This document shows, piece by piece, positions 8,370 through 16,857 of a DNA stretch of 35,231 bases. Under the pieces are notes generated by a model. The model made no database searches, had not been told where the DNA came from, and was given only the letters and a program-made list of their open reading frames with translations. Position numbers and translations under genes: made by a program. Origin of the DNA: Streptomyces mesophilus (GTDB lineage Bacteria; Actinomycetota; Actinomycetes; Streptomycetales; Streptomycetaceae). Position 1 is the stretch's first letter. The number at the start of each line of letters is the position of its first letter. The stretch lies in NCBI RefSeq assembly GCF_011044995.1, contig NZ_JAAKZW010000061.1, forward strand, positions 1-35,231, written 5' to 3'.

Positions 8370-9607
8370 CAGGGGCTCCAGCGGATGCGGACGCGGATGC
8401 GGGGAGAGCGGCGGAACAGGGCGGGCAGCGCGATGGCGCCGGCCGTGCCCAGGGCGACGGCGGTGCCGGTCAGCACGGGGGCGGCGGGTCCGAGCAGGCT
8501 GTTGCCCGCGGCGGCGGCCAGTCCTGCGGCGACGGCGCCGCCCTTGGAGACGAATTCGAGCGAGCCGAACATCCCGCCGGGCGAACGGCCCTTGGCGCAG
8601 TCGGCGGCGAGCACGGACAGACAGACCAGGCCGAGCGTGAGCCCGATGCCGAGCAGCAGCCGTACGGCGGTGAAGGCGGCGAGCGAACCGGCGAGCGGAT
8701 GGCCGGCCAGACCGAGCGCGATACAGCCGAAGCCGAGCGCGATGCCGAGCCGGGGACGTCCCACGAAGCGGTCGTGCACCTGCATCGCGCAGAGCAGGTA
8801 GCACAGGTGCGGCAGGGCGAAGAGCACTCCGGAGACGGCCGGCGAGACGCCGGGTATTCGGTCCTCCACGAGCGCGATCAGATACGGGAAGGAGATCACG
8901 GTCGAGAACACGAAGGTGAACTCGTAGACGAACAAGGCCCGCAGAGGCTTCGCCTCGGCAAGCGGTACGACGGCCTCGGACGCGAGGGCCGCCGGCGTGC
9001 CGCCCGGCTCGGGCAGCAGACACAGCATCACCGCCGCCGCGAGCGGCAGCACGGCGAGCAGCGCGTACTGGCGGTGCGGCGAGATCCAGGGCGACAGCGC
9101 ACCGACCACGATCGGCGCGGCGACGAGGGCGGCCCGTGCGCTGCCCTGCATCAAGGTGAGCGCCTTGGACAGACCGGGGCCTTCGAGGGCGGCCGCCAGA
9201 TAGCCGTTGGACGCCGCGAACGTGCCGCCGAGGATGCCCTGGAGCACCAGTGCCGCGGTGAACGCGGCGAGGGACTCGGCCCAGCCGGCGAGCAGAAACG
9301 CCACAGCCAGACCCAGTTGGGCCCGGAGCAGCAGCCGCTTGCGGCCGAACCGGTCCGCGAGCCGGCCCCACAGCGGTGCGCCCAGCGCACCGAACACCGT
9401 GGGCACGACGTACAGCAGACCGGCCCAGCGGGCGGTCTCGTCGCCCAACTCCGGGAGGATTTCCGTGAGATACGGAGGCAGGCCGAGCGCGGCGAACGAC
9501 GCCACGAAGTAGCAGCCGGCCACGGCGTGCACCTGCCGGCGCCCCAAGGCCGTCGGCCGCCCCTCCGCGCCGCCCGTCGTCCGTACCCCTTCAGCGGTCG
9601 CACTCAT
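8369..9607 (-). CDS. MFS transporter, PvsC-like siderophore exporter
   Basis: A 412-residue inner-membrane protein with about 12 hydrophobic segments. The MFS loop 2-3 motif GRLADRFGRKR lies near residue 80, followed by a long hydrophilic central loop (PEPGGTPAALASE). Family members of this size are proton-coupled drug or metabolite exporters. Sitting between the two NIS synthetases, exactly where pvsC sits in the vibrioferrin operon, it most probably exports the finished siderophore. The ATG at 9607 lies 6 nt beyond the upstream synthetase stop and its stop overlaps the next start by 4 nt. Specificity is inferred from position only. Confidence 0.88.
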   Translation of the reverse strand: MSATAEGVRTTGGAEGRPTALGRRQVHAVAGCYFVASFAALGLPPYLTEILPELGDETARWAGLLYVVPTVFGALGAPLWGRLADRFGRKRLLLRAQLGLAVAFLLAGWAESLAAFTAALVLQGILGGTFAASNGYLAAALEGPGLSKALTLMQGSARAALVAAPIVVGALSPWISPHRQYALLAVLPLAAAVMLCLLPEPGGTPAALASEAVVPLAEAKPLRALFVYEFTFVFSTVISFPYLIALVEDRIPGVSPAVSGVLFALPHLCYLLCAMQVHDRFVGRPRLGIALGFGCIALGLAGHPLAGSLAAFTAVRLLLGIGLTLGLVCLSVLAADCAKGRSPGGMFGSLEFVSKGGAVAAGLAAAAGNSLLGPAAPVLTGTAVALGTAGAIALPALFRRSPRIRVRIRWSP

Positions 9608-9613
9608 CGGCGC

Positions 9614-11467
9614 TCACACTCCGCGCAGCAGGTAGTTGGGGCCGGTGGTGTAGTGCTTGTTGATGTCGGCGGCGCCCGAGCGTTCCTTGCTGAGCAGGCT
9701 GCCCGCAGTGACCATGGCCTTGACCGGCAGCCGCTCGGCGTCGAGTACGTGCTTGCGCAGTACGGCGCCGGATCCGGCGTCCATCCGTGCGACGGCCTGC
9801 GCGAGGCGGGCGCGCACCAGGGCGAGCAGCCCGTCGAGCGGGGCGCGGCCGTGCCGGGCGAGACCGAAGGCGTAGGCGCCGGCGCACAGGTGCACCGTGA
9901 TCGTCGTGAACAGGGCGGTCACGGCGTCGTCGGTGTCGCCGAAGGTCCGCGCGTCGTCGAACTCGCTCTCGTCCACGGCGTCTTGACCGAGCGTCGAGCG
10001 CAGCCGAAGGCGGTTGATGCGCGGCCCGTCGTTGTCCTTGAAGAGAAGCCGCAGCCGGGTGCGTCCCTCGTGCTCGTCCAGGACGAGCGAGATGTTCTGC
10101 TGGTGCGACTCGAGCGCGATGCCGTACGCGAAGAGCGTGGTCCCCCAGTCGAAGAGCAGCGTGAGACAGGCGTCGACAAGAGCGGTCGGGTCGCCGCCGT
10201 AGAAGCGCTCCGCGAGCGGGTCGATCAGGAGCCGGCCGCCGGGTGCGCGGCTCAGGAGCGCCGCCATCGGCAGCACCACGGCGTCGTCGAGTCCGGCCGG
10301 GCAGGACCGCAGCAGCACGGCGAGCAGTTCGTGCCCGGCATGGACGTAACGGCTCTCGTCGGCGTGCAGGATCACACCCCGGAAGCGGGGCTCACGGGCC
10401 AGGACGGTCTCGATCAGACGCTGGCCCGCGGCGCCGTCCACGAGGGTTCCCGGCTTGATGGTGCGCCGGTTGCGCAGCCCCAAGGTCGCGGTGGCCAGCG
10501 GCAGTTTGAGGTGCTGGGCGGGGTCGTCGGCGAGGGCGACGGTGCGCATGGACAGGGTCGGGACGACGTCCGCGTACGGCTTCTCGGCGAGTACGGCGTG
10601 TGCGTCGAGGCCTGTGGCGCGCAAAGCGTCACGCAGTGGTGCGCCCAAGGTGAGCGGGTGCACCGGGAGGGCCAGATGGGACTGGGTGAGCGCGGGCAGG
10701 CCGAGGTCGGCGGGGGAGGGCCAGAAGCCGGGCAGCTCGCCGCTCGACGTGAGCGCGTCCTTGGGCAGGGCGAGCCAGCGCAGGGCGAAGCGCGGGTGGA
10801 ACTCGGGGGCGTAGGCGCGCAGTTGGCTGTCGTCCAGGCCCGAGCGCCCACGGGCGGTCGGGTACACGGGGTGGTCGAGATGGGCCGCGAGCGTGTCGTA
10901 CGCGAGTCCGGCGCCGAGGCCCGTCCAGCGGGCGGGGTCGGCGCCGTGCCGGGCGGTCAGACCGCGCAGGACGGCGGCGTGGCCGTGCGCGTGCAGCCGC
11001 ATGGTGGCGAGGGTCTGCCGGCACTCCTCGGTGAAGGCGTCGAATCCACCGCGGTCCTCGGGGTCGGCGAGGGGCTTCAGCGCGGCCAGGATGCGGTCCG
11101 TGTCCGAGAGCCGGGCGCCATCGGATTCCCGCAGCAGATACGGGAGTCGGGCCCCGTACTCACTCTGGAAGCCGTCCTCGACGACGGGCAGCAGCAGCGC
11201 GTCGTGCCCGTCGGCGGAAGGCGACAGCGCACCGTGCCCGTCGGCGGAAGACAGCCGCAGCCACGGGCCGTCCGCGCGCCGCACCACCGTGCTGCGTGTC
11301 CGCAGCCCCACCACGTCCTCACGCAGCAGCGCACTCAGCACGCGCAGCGTCAGCTCGGAGGAGACGTCGGACGCGACCTCGACCTCGGATGGAGCCACGC
11401 CACCGTCCATCCCCACCCCGCGCGGACCCACAACAGCCGCCCCCGCTACGGCAGCAGCAGCCCTCAC
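9614..11467 (-). CDS. NIS siderophore synthetase, IucA/IucC family, PvsB-like
   Basis: The second IucA/IucC-family ligase of the operon, 617 residues from GTG 11467. Conserved-looking blocks are HPVYPTARGRSG near 199-210, VHPLTLG near 269-275, SMRTVAL near 306-312, LKLPLATATLGLRNRR near 320-335, ALESHQQN and LFKDNDG further on, and a C-terminal VTAGSLLSKER segment characteristic of the FhuF-like subdomain in these enzymes. GTG 11467 forms a GTGA overlap with the ATP-grasp stop, matching the coupling used through the operon. An in-frame GTG at 11482 would extend it by 5 residues, and ATG 11410 would shorten it. By analogy with PvsB it would perform the last condensation, joining the two half-molecules. 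An in-frame duplication lies near residues 73-92. Confidence 0.9.
   Translation of the reverse strand: MRAAAAVAGAAVVGPRGVGMDGGVAPSEVEVASDVSSELTLRVLSALLREDVVGLRTRSTVVRRADGPWLRLSSADGHGALSPSADGHDALLLPVVEDGFQSEYGARLPYLLRESDGARLSDTDRILAALKPLADPEDRGGFDAFTEECRQTLATMRLHAHGHAAVLRGLTARHGADPARWTGLGAGLAYDTLAAHLDHPVYPTARGRSGLDDSQLRAYAPEFHPRFALRWLALPKDALTSSGELPGFWPSPADLGLPALTQSHLALPVHPLTLGAPLRDALRATGLDAHAVLAEKPYADVVPTLSMRTVALADDPAQHLKLPLATATLGLRNRRTIKPGTLVDGAAGQRLIETVLAREPRFRGVILHADESRYVHAGHELLAVLLRSCPAGLDDAVVLPMAALLSRAPGGRLLIDPLAERFYGGDPTALVDACLTLLFDWGTTLFAYGIALESHQQNISLVLDEHEGRTRLRLLFKDNDGPRINRLRLRSTLGQDAVDESEFDDARTFGDTDDAVTALFTTITVHLCAGAYAFGLARHGRAPLDGLLALVRARLAQAVARMDAGSGAVLRKHVLDAERLPVKAMVTAGSLLSKERSGAADINKHYTTGPNYLLRGV
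11204..11250. repeat. 30-bp-period tandem duplication inside the PvsB-like gene
   Basis: GTGCCCGTCGGCGGAAG occurs at 11204-11220 and again at 11234-11250, a 30-bp period. On the coding strand this gives consecutive 10-residue units SSADGHGALS and PSADGHDALL near the N-terminus of the synthetase. It keeps frame and lies outside the recognisable catalytic blocks, so it is probably a recent neutral expansion. Confidence 0.7.
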
Positions 11468-12672
11468 GGCGTGATCACCCACCGCTGCCGGGCCAGGAAC
11501 TCCGCCACCACCCGGTCCACCGCGCCCTGATCGGTACCGATGGCCCGCAGCACCCCCAGATAGTCCCGGTTGGTGCCGTACAGCGCATGCCGCTCGCCGA
11601 CCGCACGCAGCGGCCGGTACGTCATCCGAACGCCGTCGACGTCCAGGTCCTGCGCCTCGGGCGCGGCGGTGAGCGTGCCGGCCTCGGAGGCGTACGGGTA
11701 CTCGAGCCGCGCCCGGCCGTCACCACGCGCACCGAGATCCGCGGGCAGCGGCTCGCCCAGATGCGTACGGAGGATGTGCTCGAAGAGCGGGAGGTCCAGG
11801 AGCTGGGCGAGCAGCAGATCGCACTGGTCGCCGATGGCCCGGTAGTTGACCTCGATGATCCGCGCGCGGCCCTCGTGCACCACGAACTCGGTGTGACAGA
11901 CGCCGAAACCGACGCCCAGGGCGTCGAGTTGAGCGAGCACCTGCTCGACGACCGGCGCGGGATGCGAGGGCACGAACGTGAGGCGCTCCTCGATGAACAC
12001 CGGAGGCGCGGACACCCCGGTGTGGAAGCCGCCGAGTACATGGCGGCGCGTGCCGTCCCCGAGGGTCTCCAGGGTGTACAGCTCGCCGGGCAGATACTCC
12101 TCGACCACGAGCGCGGCCCCGGGCCGCCGGCCCTGTATCTCCTTGCAGCGCAGGGCGAGTTCGGCGGGCCCGTCGACGAGCACGACATCCTCGCTGGCCA
12201 CCCCCTCGCGCGGCTTGACCACGCACGGGTACGGAACATCGAGCGAGGCGAGACCGGCCGGATCCGCTTCCGCGGGCAGCTCGGCCGACCAGACCGTGTC
12301 CGCACCGGAGGCGGCGAGGTGGCGGCGCATCGCCGCCTTGTCCTTGGCGCGCAGTGCGGCCCGCCAGTCCTTGCCCGGCAGTCCGAAGTAGTCGGCGGCC
12401 AGGGCGGCCTGGGTCTGCAGATGGTCGCTGTTGGTGAAGACCGCGTCGGGCCGGTGGTGCGTGCCGATACGCGTGATCACGGCACGGAAGTCGCGTACGT
12501 CGCACTCCAGGACCTCCACGCGGGAGGCGAACTCAAGGTCCTGGTAGGCGCGTTGGTGCAGCTCCGGACGGTCGGTCAGCAGGGTGACATCGAGCCCGAG
12601 CCTCGCGGCGGCGGGCAGAAAGCCCTCGGTGACCGAGTCGGTGGGGACGAGAGCGAGCAGGTACAGCCGCAT
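11464..12672 (-). CDS. ATP-grasp ligase, PvsA-like (siderophore biosynthesis)
   Basis: A 402-residue ATP-grasp enzyme, forming an amide (or similar) bond through an acyl-phosphate. The order is an N-terminal Rossmann-like preATP-grasp domain (MRLYLLALVP), VVKPREGVAS at 151-160 with the ATP-contacting Lys, EEYLPGELYT at 191-200, and the metal-binding TEFVVHEGRARIIEVNYR segment at 261-278 with paired Glu/Asn ligands. ATG 12672 has GGAAGGGG 8 nt upstream; an in-frame ATG at 12729 is rejected because its 19-residue extension runs through the intercistronic hairpin. In vibrioferrin biosynthesis the first gene, pvsA, encodes an ATP-grasp protein thought to join an amino acid to 2-oxoglutarate. An analogous side-chain assembly role is inferred here. 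Confidence 0.87.
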   Translation of the reverse strand: MRLYLLALVPTDSVTEGFLPAAARLGLDVTLLTDRPELHQRAYQDLEFASRVEVLECDVRDFRAVITRIGTHHRPDAVFTNSDHLQTQAALAADYFGLPGKDWRAALRAKDKAAMRRHLAASGADTVWSAELPAEADPAGLASLDVPYPCVVKPREGVASEDVVLVDGPAELALRCKEIQGRRPGAALVVEEYLPGELYTLETLGDGTRRHVLGGFHTGVSAPPVFIEERLTFVPSHPAPVVEQVLAQLDALGVGFGVCHTEFVVHEGRARIIEVNYRAIGDQCDLLLAQLLDLPLFEHILRTHLGEPLPADLGARGDGRARLEYPYASEAGTLTAAPEAQDLDVDGVRMTYRPLRAVGERHALYGTNRDYLGVLRAIGTDQGAVDRVVAEFLARQRWVITP

Positions 12673-12714
12673 GGGCTGAACCCCTTCCACGTGTGGGGTG
12701 AGCGTGAGGGGGGT

Positions 12715-12749
12715 GGGCCGGGCCGCCATGGGGGAGTGCGGCCCGGCCC
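12715..12749 (-). terminator. intercistronic hairpin between lipoprotein and biosynthetic genes
   Basis: A perfect 12-bp GC-only inverted repeat (GGGCCGGGCCGC at 12715-12726, GCGGCCCGGCCC at 12738-12749) with an 11-nt loop lies 22 nt past the lipoprotein stop and about 40 nt before the ATP-grasp start. It has no T-tract. It probably acts as a partial terminator or 3'-end stabiliser, so that transport genes outnumber biosynthesis transcripts. Confidence 0.6.
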
Positions 12750-12770
12750 GGAGGGGGCGGAGCGGCGGCG

Positions 12771-13790
12771 TTACGCCTTCGGCAGCTCGACGCCCGCGGC
12801 CTTCGCGACGTCCGCGAGCATGTGCTCGGCGGCCTGGACGCCGATGCCGGACATCCAGGTCTCGTCCGGGACGGTGAAGACCTTGTCGTTCTTGACGGCC
12901 CCGAGGGACTTCCAGACCGGGTTGGACGTGACGTCCTTCTGCTTGGTCTTGGAGGGCTCGTCGGCCAGCGTCACGAAGACCAGGTCGGCCTCGGCCTTGT
13001 CGATCTGCTCGGGGCTGACGTCGAGCATCGTGACCTCGGGGTCGGTCGAGGACTGCGACTTGGGGCGCTCGAGGCCGATGTCGTCGAGGACCACACCGCT
13101 GTACGAGGACTTCTGGTAGAGCCGGGTCGGGCCTGCCACGAAGCGGACCACCGAAGCGGACGGCATCTTCCCGTCGTACTTCTCCTTGATGGCCTCACCC
13201 AGGGCCTTCGCACGTCCCTCGTACGCCTTCAGGGCGTCGCCTGCCTGCTTCTCCAGGCCGAGCGCCTCCGCGTGGACCTTCAGGTTCTCCTTCCAGGGGC
13301 CGCCGGTGGTCTCCGTGAACACGGTCGGGGCGATGCCCTTGAGCTTGTCGTAGACCTTCTCGTGGCGGACCTTCGAGGACAGGATCAGGTCGGGCTTGAG
13401 GGAGGCGATCAGCTCCAGGTTCGGCTCGAGCAGCGGACCGACGTCCTTGGCGCCCTGCACCTTGTCGCCGAGGTACTCGGGGAAGCCGCCCGCGGTCTTG
13501 AAGTGCGGGGAGACGGCGCCGACCGGCTTGATGCCGAGCATCGTCACCGAGTCCAGCTCGCCGGTGTCGAGGACGACCACGTTCTTGGGCTGCGCGGGGA
13601 TCTCGGTCTCGCCCATGGCGTGCTTGACGGTCCGCGGGAAGGCCTCGGACGCCGCACCGGCGTTCTCCGTCTTCTTGCCGTCGCCGGCCTTCTCGCCGCC
13701 GCAGCCGGTGAGCGCGGTGGCGCCGATCGCGAGGGCGGCGAGCGCGGTGCCGAGGCGGCGCAGGCCGCGCGGGGTGGTTCTGGTGGACAT
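12771..13790 (-). CDS. ferri-siderophore-binding lipoprotein (FecB/FepB-type substrate-binding protein)
   Basis: A 339-residue lipoprotein of the cluster A (helical-backbone) substrate-binding class. The signal peptide has an Arg-containing n-region (TPRGLRRLG), a hydrophobic core and lipobox LTGC with lipidated Cys30, followed by a flexible Gly/Lys/Asn linker. The mature domain begins RTVKHAMGETEIPAQP, has VVVLDTGELDSVTMLGIKPVG, LEPNLELIASLKPDLILSS and later VRFVAGPTRLYQKSS, matching the FecB/FepB family of ferric siderophore receptors. ATG 13790 has AGGAAG 9 nt upstream. It follows the ATPase gene by 71 nt and delivers substrate to the FecCD permeases encoded upstream. Its ligand is inferred to be the siderophore made by the downstream genes. 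Confidence 0.92.
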   Translation of the reverse strand: MSTRTTPRGLRRLGTALAALAIGATALTGCGGEKAGDGKKTENAGAASEAFPRTVKHAMGETEIPAQPKNVVVLDTGELDSVTMLGIKPVGAVSPHFKTAGGFPEYLGDKVQGAKDVGPLLEPNLELIASLKPDLILSSKVRHEKVYDKLKGIAPTVFTETTGGPWKENLKVHAEALGLEKQAGDALKAYEGRAKALGEAIKEKYDGKMPSASVVRFVAGPTRLYQKSSYSGVVLDDIGLERPKSQSSTDPEVTMLDVSPEQIDKAEADLVFVTLADEPSKTKQKDVTSNPVWKSLGAVKNDKVFTVPDETWMSGIGVQAAEHMLADVAKAAGVELPKA

Positions 13791-13861
13791 GAGGGTTTTC
13801 TTCCTGTTGTGAGCGGTGACTGAGGATTTCCAGCCGTACGGGGAGGGGGACTTCGGCCCGT

Positions 13862-14776
13862 TCAGGCAGGCGTGCGCCGTCCGGTCGGACGGTGCTTGGG
13901 GATGACGAGCGGGGTGCCGGACTCCGGGTCGGGGATCACCCGGCAGTCCACGTCGAAGACCGACTTGACGAGTTCCGCGTCGAGCACGTCGGCCGGCGGT
14001 CCGGCCGCCGCGAGCCGCCCGTCCTTGAGGACCACCAGGTGGTCCGCGTAACGGGCGGCCTGCCCGAGGTCGTGCAGCACCATCACGACGGTGCGGCCCG
14101 CCTGGGCGTGCAACTCGGCCACCAGATCGAGGACATCGAGCTGATGGCGCAGATCGAGGAAGGTGGTGGGCTCGTCGAGCAGCAGCAGATCCGTGTCCTG
14201 GGCCAGCGCCAGGGCGATCCACGCGCGCTGCCGCTGACCGCCGGACAGCTGGTCCACGGGCTGGTCGCGCAGCACGGCGGTGCCGGTGCGCTCCAGTGCC
14301 GCGTCCACCGCCGCCTGGTCGGCGGACGACCAGGGGCTCAGGAGTCGCTGATGCGGATAGCGCCCGAGCCGCACGAGCGCCTCCACGGTGATCGCCTCGG
14401 GCGTCACCGGCTGCTGCGGAAGCAGCCCCATCCGGCGGGCGAGCGCGCGGGCCGGCATCCGGTGGATGTCCGTGCCGTCCAGCGCCACGGTGCCGTCGGC
14501 GGGGGCGAGCAGCCGGGTCAGGCCGCGCAACAAGGTGGACTTTCCACAGGCGTTGGGCCCGACGATCGCGGTGACCGCGTCCCCGGGCAGCACCAGGTCG
14601 AGACCGCCGACGATCACACGGTCGCCGTAGCGCAGATCGAGGCCACGGGTGGAGAGCTCATTGCGCCGCGCCCCTTCCGGGGTGGCGTCGGCGGGCGCGG
14701 AAGGCGCCGGAACCGCGCTCTTACGTGCCACCGGCTCGGAGGCGCCCTTTTCGGAGGCCAGCTGCTCGGACGTCAT
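13862..14776 (-). CDS. siderophore ABC transporter ATPase (FepC/FhuC-type)
   Basis: The 304-residue ATP-hydrolysing subunit of the iron-siderophore importer. Walker A is GPNACGKST (73-81; Cys where many have Gly), the Q-loop lies in LLPQQPVTP near 118, the signature is LSGGQRQR (177-184), Walker B is LLLLDEPT (197-204), and the switch His is in VLHDLGQA. There is an unusual hydrophilic Ala/Glu/Pro-rich N-terminal extension of about 38 residues before the nucleotide-binding domain. ATG 14776 overlaps the stop of the second permease (ATGA) and has AGGAG 6-7 nt upstream, which supports keeping the extension. It partners with the two FecCD permeases and the lipoprotein. Confidence 0.93.
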   Translation of the reverse strand: MTSEQLASEKGASEPVARKSAVPAPSAPADATPEGARRNELSTRGLDLRYGDRVIVGGLDLVLPGDAVTAIVGPNACGKSTLLRGLTRLLAPADGTVALDGTDIHRMPARALARRMGLLPQQPVTPEAITVEALVRLGRYPHQRLLSPWSSADQAAVDAALERTGTAVLRDQPVDQLSGGQRQRAWIALALAQDTDLLLLDEPTTFLDLRHQLDVLDLVAELHAQAGRTVVMVLHDLGQAARYADHLVVLKDGRLAAAGPPADVLDAELVKSVFDVDCRVIPDPESGTPLVIPKHRPTGRRTPA

Positions 14777-15828
14777 ACGGAGCTCCTGTGGACGGGCCTG
14801 CTCTGACGGATCATCAGTACGAGGAGCCAGGGAGCGCCGAGCGTCGCCGTGACCACGCCGACGGGCAGCCCCTCGACCGGCAGCAGGTGCTGCACCACCA
14901 GGTCGGACGAGAGCAGCAGTACGGCTCCGACCAGGCAGGACAGTGCGGTGGTCGCGGCCGTGGGCGGGCCGGCCACGAAGCGCACCAGATGCGGTACGGC
15001 GAGTGCGACGAAGGCGACCGGGCCGGTGAGCGCGGCGGCCAGGGACGCCAACGCGATGGCGGTGATGAGCAGTTGGAGGCGCGCCGCCGATACGTTGATG
15101 CCGAGCGCGCCCGCCGACTCGTCCCCGAGGTCGAGCACCGCGAGCCGCCGGTGCAGGACGAACGCGGCGGCCAGGGCCACGGCGCCGGCCACGGCCGCGG
15201 CGCCCACCTCGGTCCAGGTGCGCCCGTACAGCGAACCGGTCGTCCACTGCAGGGCCGCCCCGGCGAGCTCGGCCGGGAAGCGCACGACCATCAGGTTCAC
15301 GGCCGCGGCGAGACCCGCCTGGACGGCGAGGCCCACGAGCACGAGGCGGGTGACCGTCAGGCCCGAGCGCCAGGCGAACACACCGAGCAGCAGCGCGGCG
15401 AGCAGTCCACCGCCGAGCGCGCCGAGCGGGATGAACGAGGCCGAGGCCCCGGTGGCGAGCAGCACCACCGAGCCGAAGGACGCACCGCCCGTAATGCCCA
15501 TGACATCCGGAGACGCGAGGGGATTGCGGAAGAGCCGCTGGAGCAGCGACCCCGCCACGCCGAGCCCCGCGCCGGCGATCAGCGCGGCCGCGATCCGCGG
15601 CGCCCGGAACTCCTGCACCACGAACACATCGCCCTGGTCGCCGAGTCCGAACAGGGCGCGCACCGCGACGGACGCCGCCATCGGCATCTGGCCCAGGGTG
15701 AGCGCGGTGACGGACAGGGCCACAAGCGCGGCGGCGGCGAGGGCGCCGAGCAGCAGCACACGGCGGCGGATCCGGGCGGGAGCGCTCGAGGGCCGCGCAG
15801 CCACCGGGGCTTCGACGAGGCCGGTCAT
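14773..15828 (-). CDS. FecCD-family iron-siderophore permease (second subunit)
   Basis: A 351-residue polytopic membrane protein of the FecCD family. After a short Arg-rich cytoplasmic N-terminus (ARIRRR) there are about nine or ten hydrophobic segments. Family hallmarks include QEFRAPRIAAALIAGAGLGVAGSLLQ near 75, NPLASPDVMGITGGASFG, and the ATPase-coupling stretch AGPVAFVALAVPHLVR in the last third, followed by GAVLLLSSDLV. ATG 15828 overlaps the preceding permease stop and has GGAGGG upstream. An in-frame upstream start would run into the previous gene and is rejected. It forms a heterodimer with the product of the gene before it. Confidence 0.93.
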   Translation of the reverse strand: MTGLVEAPVAARPSSAPARIRRRVLLLGALAAAALVALSVTALTLGQMPMAASVAVRALFGLGDQGDVFVVQEFRAPRIAAALIAGAGLGVAGSLLQRLFRNPLASPDVMGITGGASFGSVVLLATGASASFIPLGALGGGLLAALLLGVFAWRSGLTVTRLVLVGLAVQAGLAAAVNLMVVRFPAELAGAALQWTTGSLYGRTWTEVGAAAVAGAVALAAAFVLHRRLAVLDLGDESAGALGINVSAARLQLLITAIALASLAAALTGPVAFVALAVPHLVRFVAGPPTAATTALSCLVGAVLLLSSDLVVQHLLPVEGLPVGVVTATLGAPWLLVLMIRQSRPVHRSSV

Positions 15829-16850
15829 CGGGCCACCCTCCGCGCGAGTACGGCGAGCAGCGGCGCGCCCAGGAAGGCGCTGACGATGCCCACTTCGAGC
15901 TCCGAGGGTCGGATGACGACCCGGCCGAGCACATCGGCGGCGAGCAGCAGCAGCGGTCCCGCGATCAGGCACCCGGGCACGAGCAGCCGGTGGTCACCGC
16001 CCAGGAACGGCCGTACGAGATGGGGTGCGGCCAGACCGATGAAGCCGATGGGACCGGCGACGGCCACCGCGGAACCGGCGAGCAGCACGACCGCGACGGC
16101 GCCGGCGAGCCGGATACGGGCCACCGGGACGCCGAGCGCCTGGGCCGAATCGTCGCCGAGGGCAAGTGCGTTGAGCGCCGGGGTGACCGCGAGCGCGACC
16201 AGGAGCCCGAGCGCCAGCGTCGGCAGGACCGGGTAGAGCACGTCGAGGGGGCGCTCGGACAGGGAGCCGGCCAGCCAGAACCGGGCCTCGTCCAGCGTGC
16301 GTTCGCTCGCCAGCATCACGGCGGAGGTCCAGGAGAGCAGCACGAGCTGGAGGACCGTACCGCCGAGGGCGAGCCGCACCGGCTCGATGTCACCGGACCT
16401 GCGGGCGAGCAGCAGCGCGAAGAACATCGCGCCCCCGGCCCCCGCGAACGCGAACCACACATATTGGACGGGCTGGTTGAGCCCGAGCGCGTAAATGGCG
16501 ACAACCACCGCGAATCCGGCACCGGCGTTGATGCCGAGGGTGGTCGGCGCGGCCAGCGGATTGCGCGTGATGCCCTGGGCAACGGCTCCCGCCACGCCGA
16601 GCGCGGCACCGACCGCGAGGCCGACGACCGTACGGGGCAGCCGCAGCCCGGTCACCACGAGGGCGTCCTTGCCGTGCGCGTCGCCGAACAGGGCCCCGAA
16701 CACCGTGGACAGCGGCACCGCCCTGGCCCCGAGGGCAAGGCTCAGCGCGGCGCACAGCGCCAACAGGGCCACCCCGACGAGGAGGAGAGGTATCCGCTGG
16801 GCGGATGCGGAGGGGGCGCCGATGGTGACACCCCGTGCGGTCTTGGACAC
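15825..16850 (-). CDS. FecCD-family iron-siderophore permease (first gene of siderophore operon)
   Basis: A 341-residue FecCD-family permease, first gene of the minus-strand operon. Recognisable stretches are VTGLRLPRTVVGLAVGAALGVAGAVAQ, NPLAAPTTLGINAGAGF, and AGPIGFIGLAAPHLVRP before the C-terminal helices. GTG 16850 lacks a Shine-Dalgarno sequence: the preceding bases read AAAGTCCTCCGC. A TAAAGT -10 element ends 7 nt before the GTG, so a leaderless mRNA is likely. An iron box fills the region between the -10 and a perfect TTGACA -35. It overlaps the second permease gene by 4 nt and the two proteins form the transmembrane channel. Confidence 0.92.
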   Translation of the reverse strand: MSKTARGVTIGAPSASAQRIPLLLVGVALLALCAALSLALGARAVPLSTVFGALFGDAHGKDALVVTGLRLPRTVVGLAVGAALGVAGAVAQGITRNPLAAPTTLGINAGAGFAVVVAIYALGLNQPVQYVWFAFAGAGGAMFFALLLARRSGDIEPVRLALGGTVLQLVLLSWTSAVMLASERTLDEARFWLAGSLSERPLDVLYPVLPTLALGLLVALAVTPALNALALGDDSAQALGVPVARIRLAGAVAVVLLAGSAVAVAGPIGFIGLAAPHLVRPFLGGDHRLLVPGCLIAGPLLLLAADVLGRVVIRPSELEVGIVSAFLGAPLLAVLARRVAR

Positions 16851-16857
16851 GCGGAGG

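Noticed and set aside
8699..11530. 943-codon open frame on the plus strand
   Set aside because: It is antisense to the MFS and PvsB-like genes. The translation is Arg/Gly/Gln-rich without family motifs, as expected for the complement of GC-rich coding DNA.
12673..13861. Search for an additional iron box before the ATP-grasp or lipoprotein genes
   Set aside because: Neither the 98-nt nor the 71-nt gap contains a sequence resembling TTAGGTTAGGCTNACCTAA, so I treat 16850-5410 as one iron-controlled unit.
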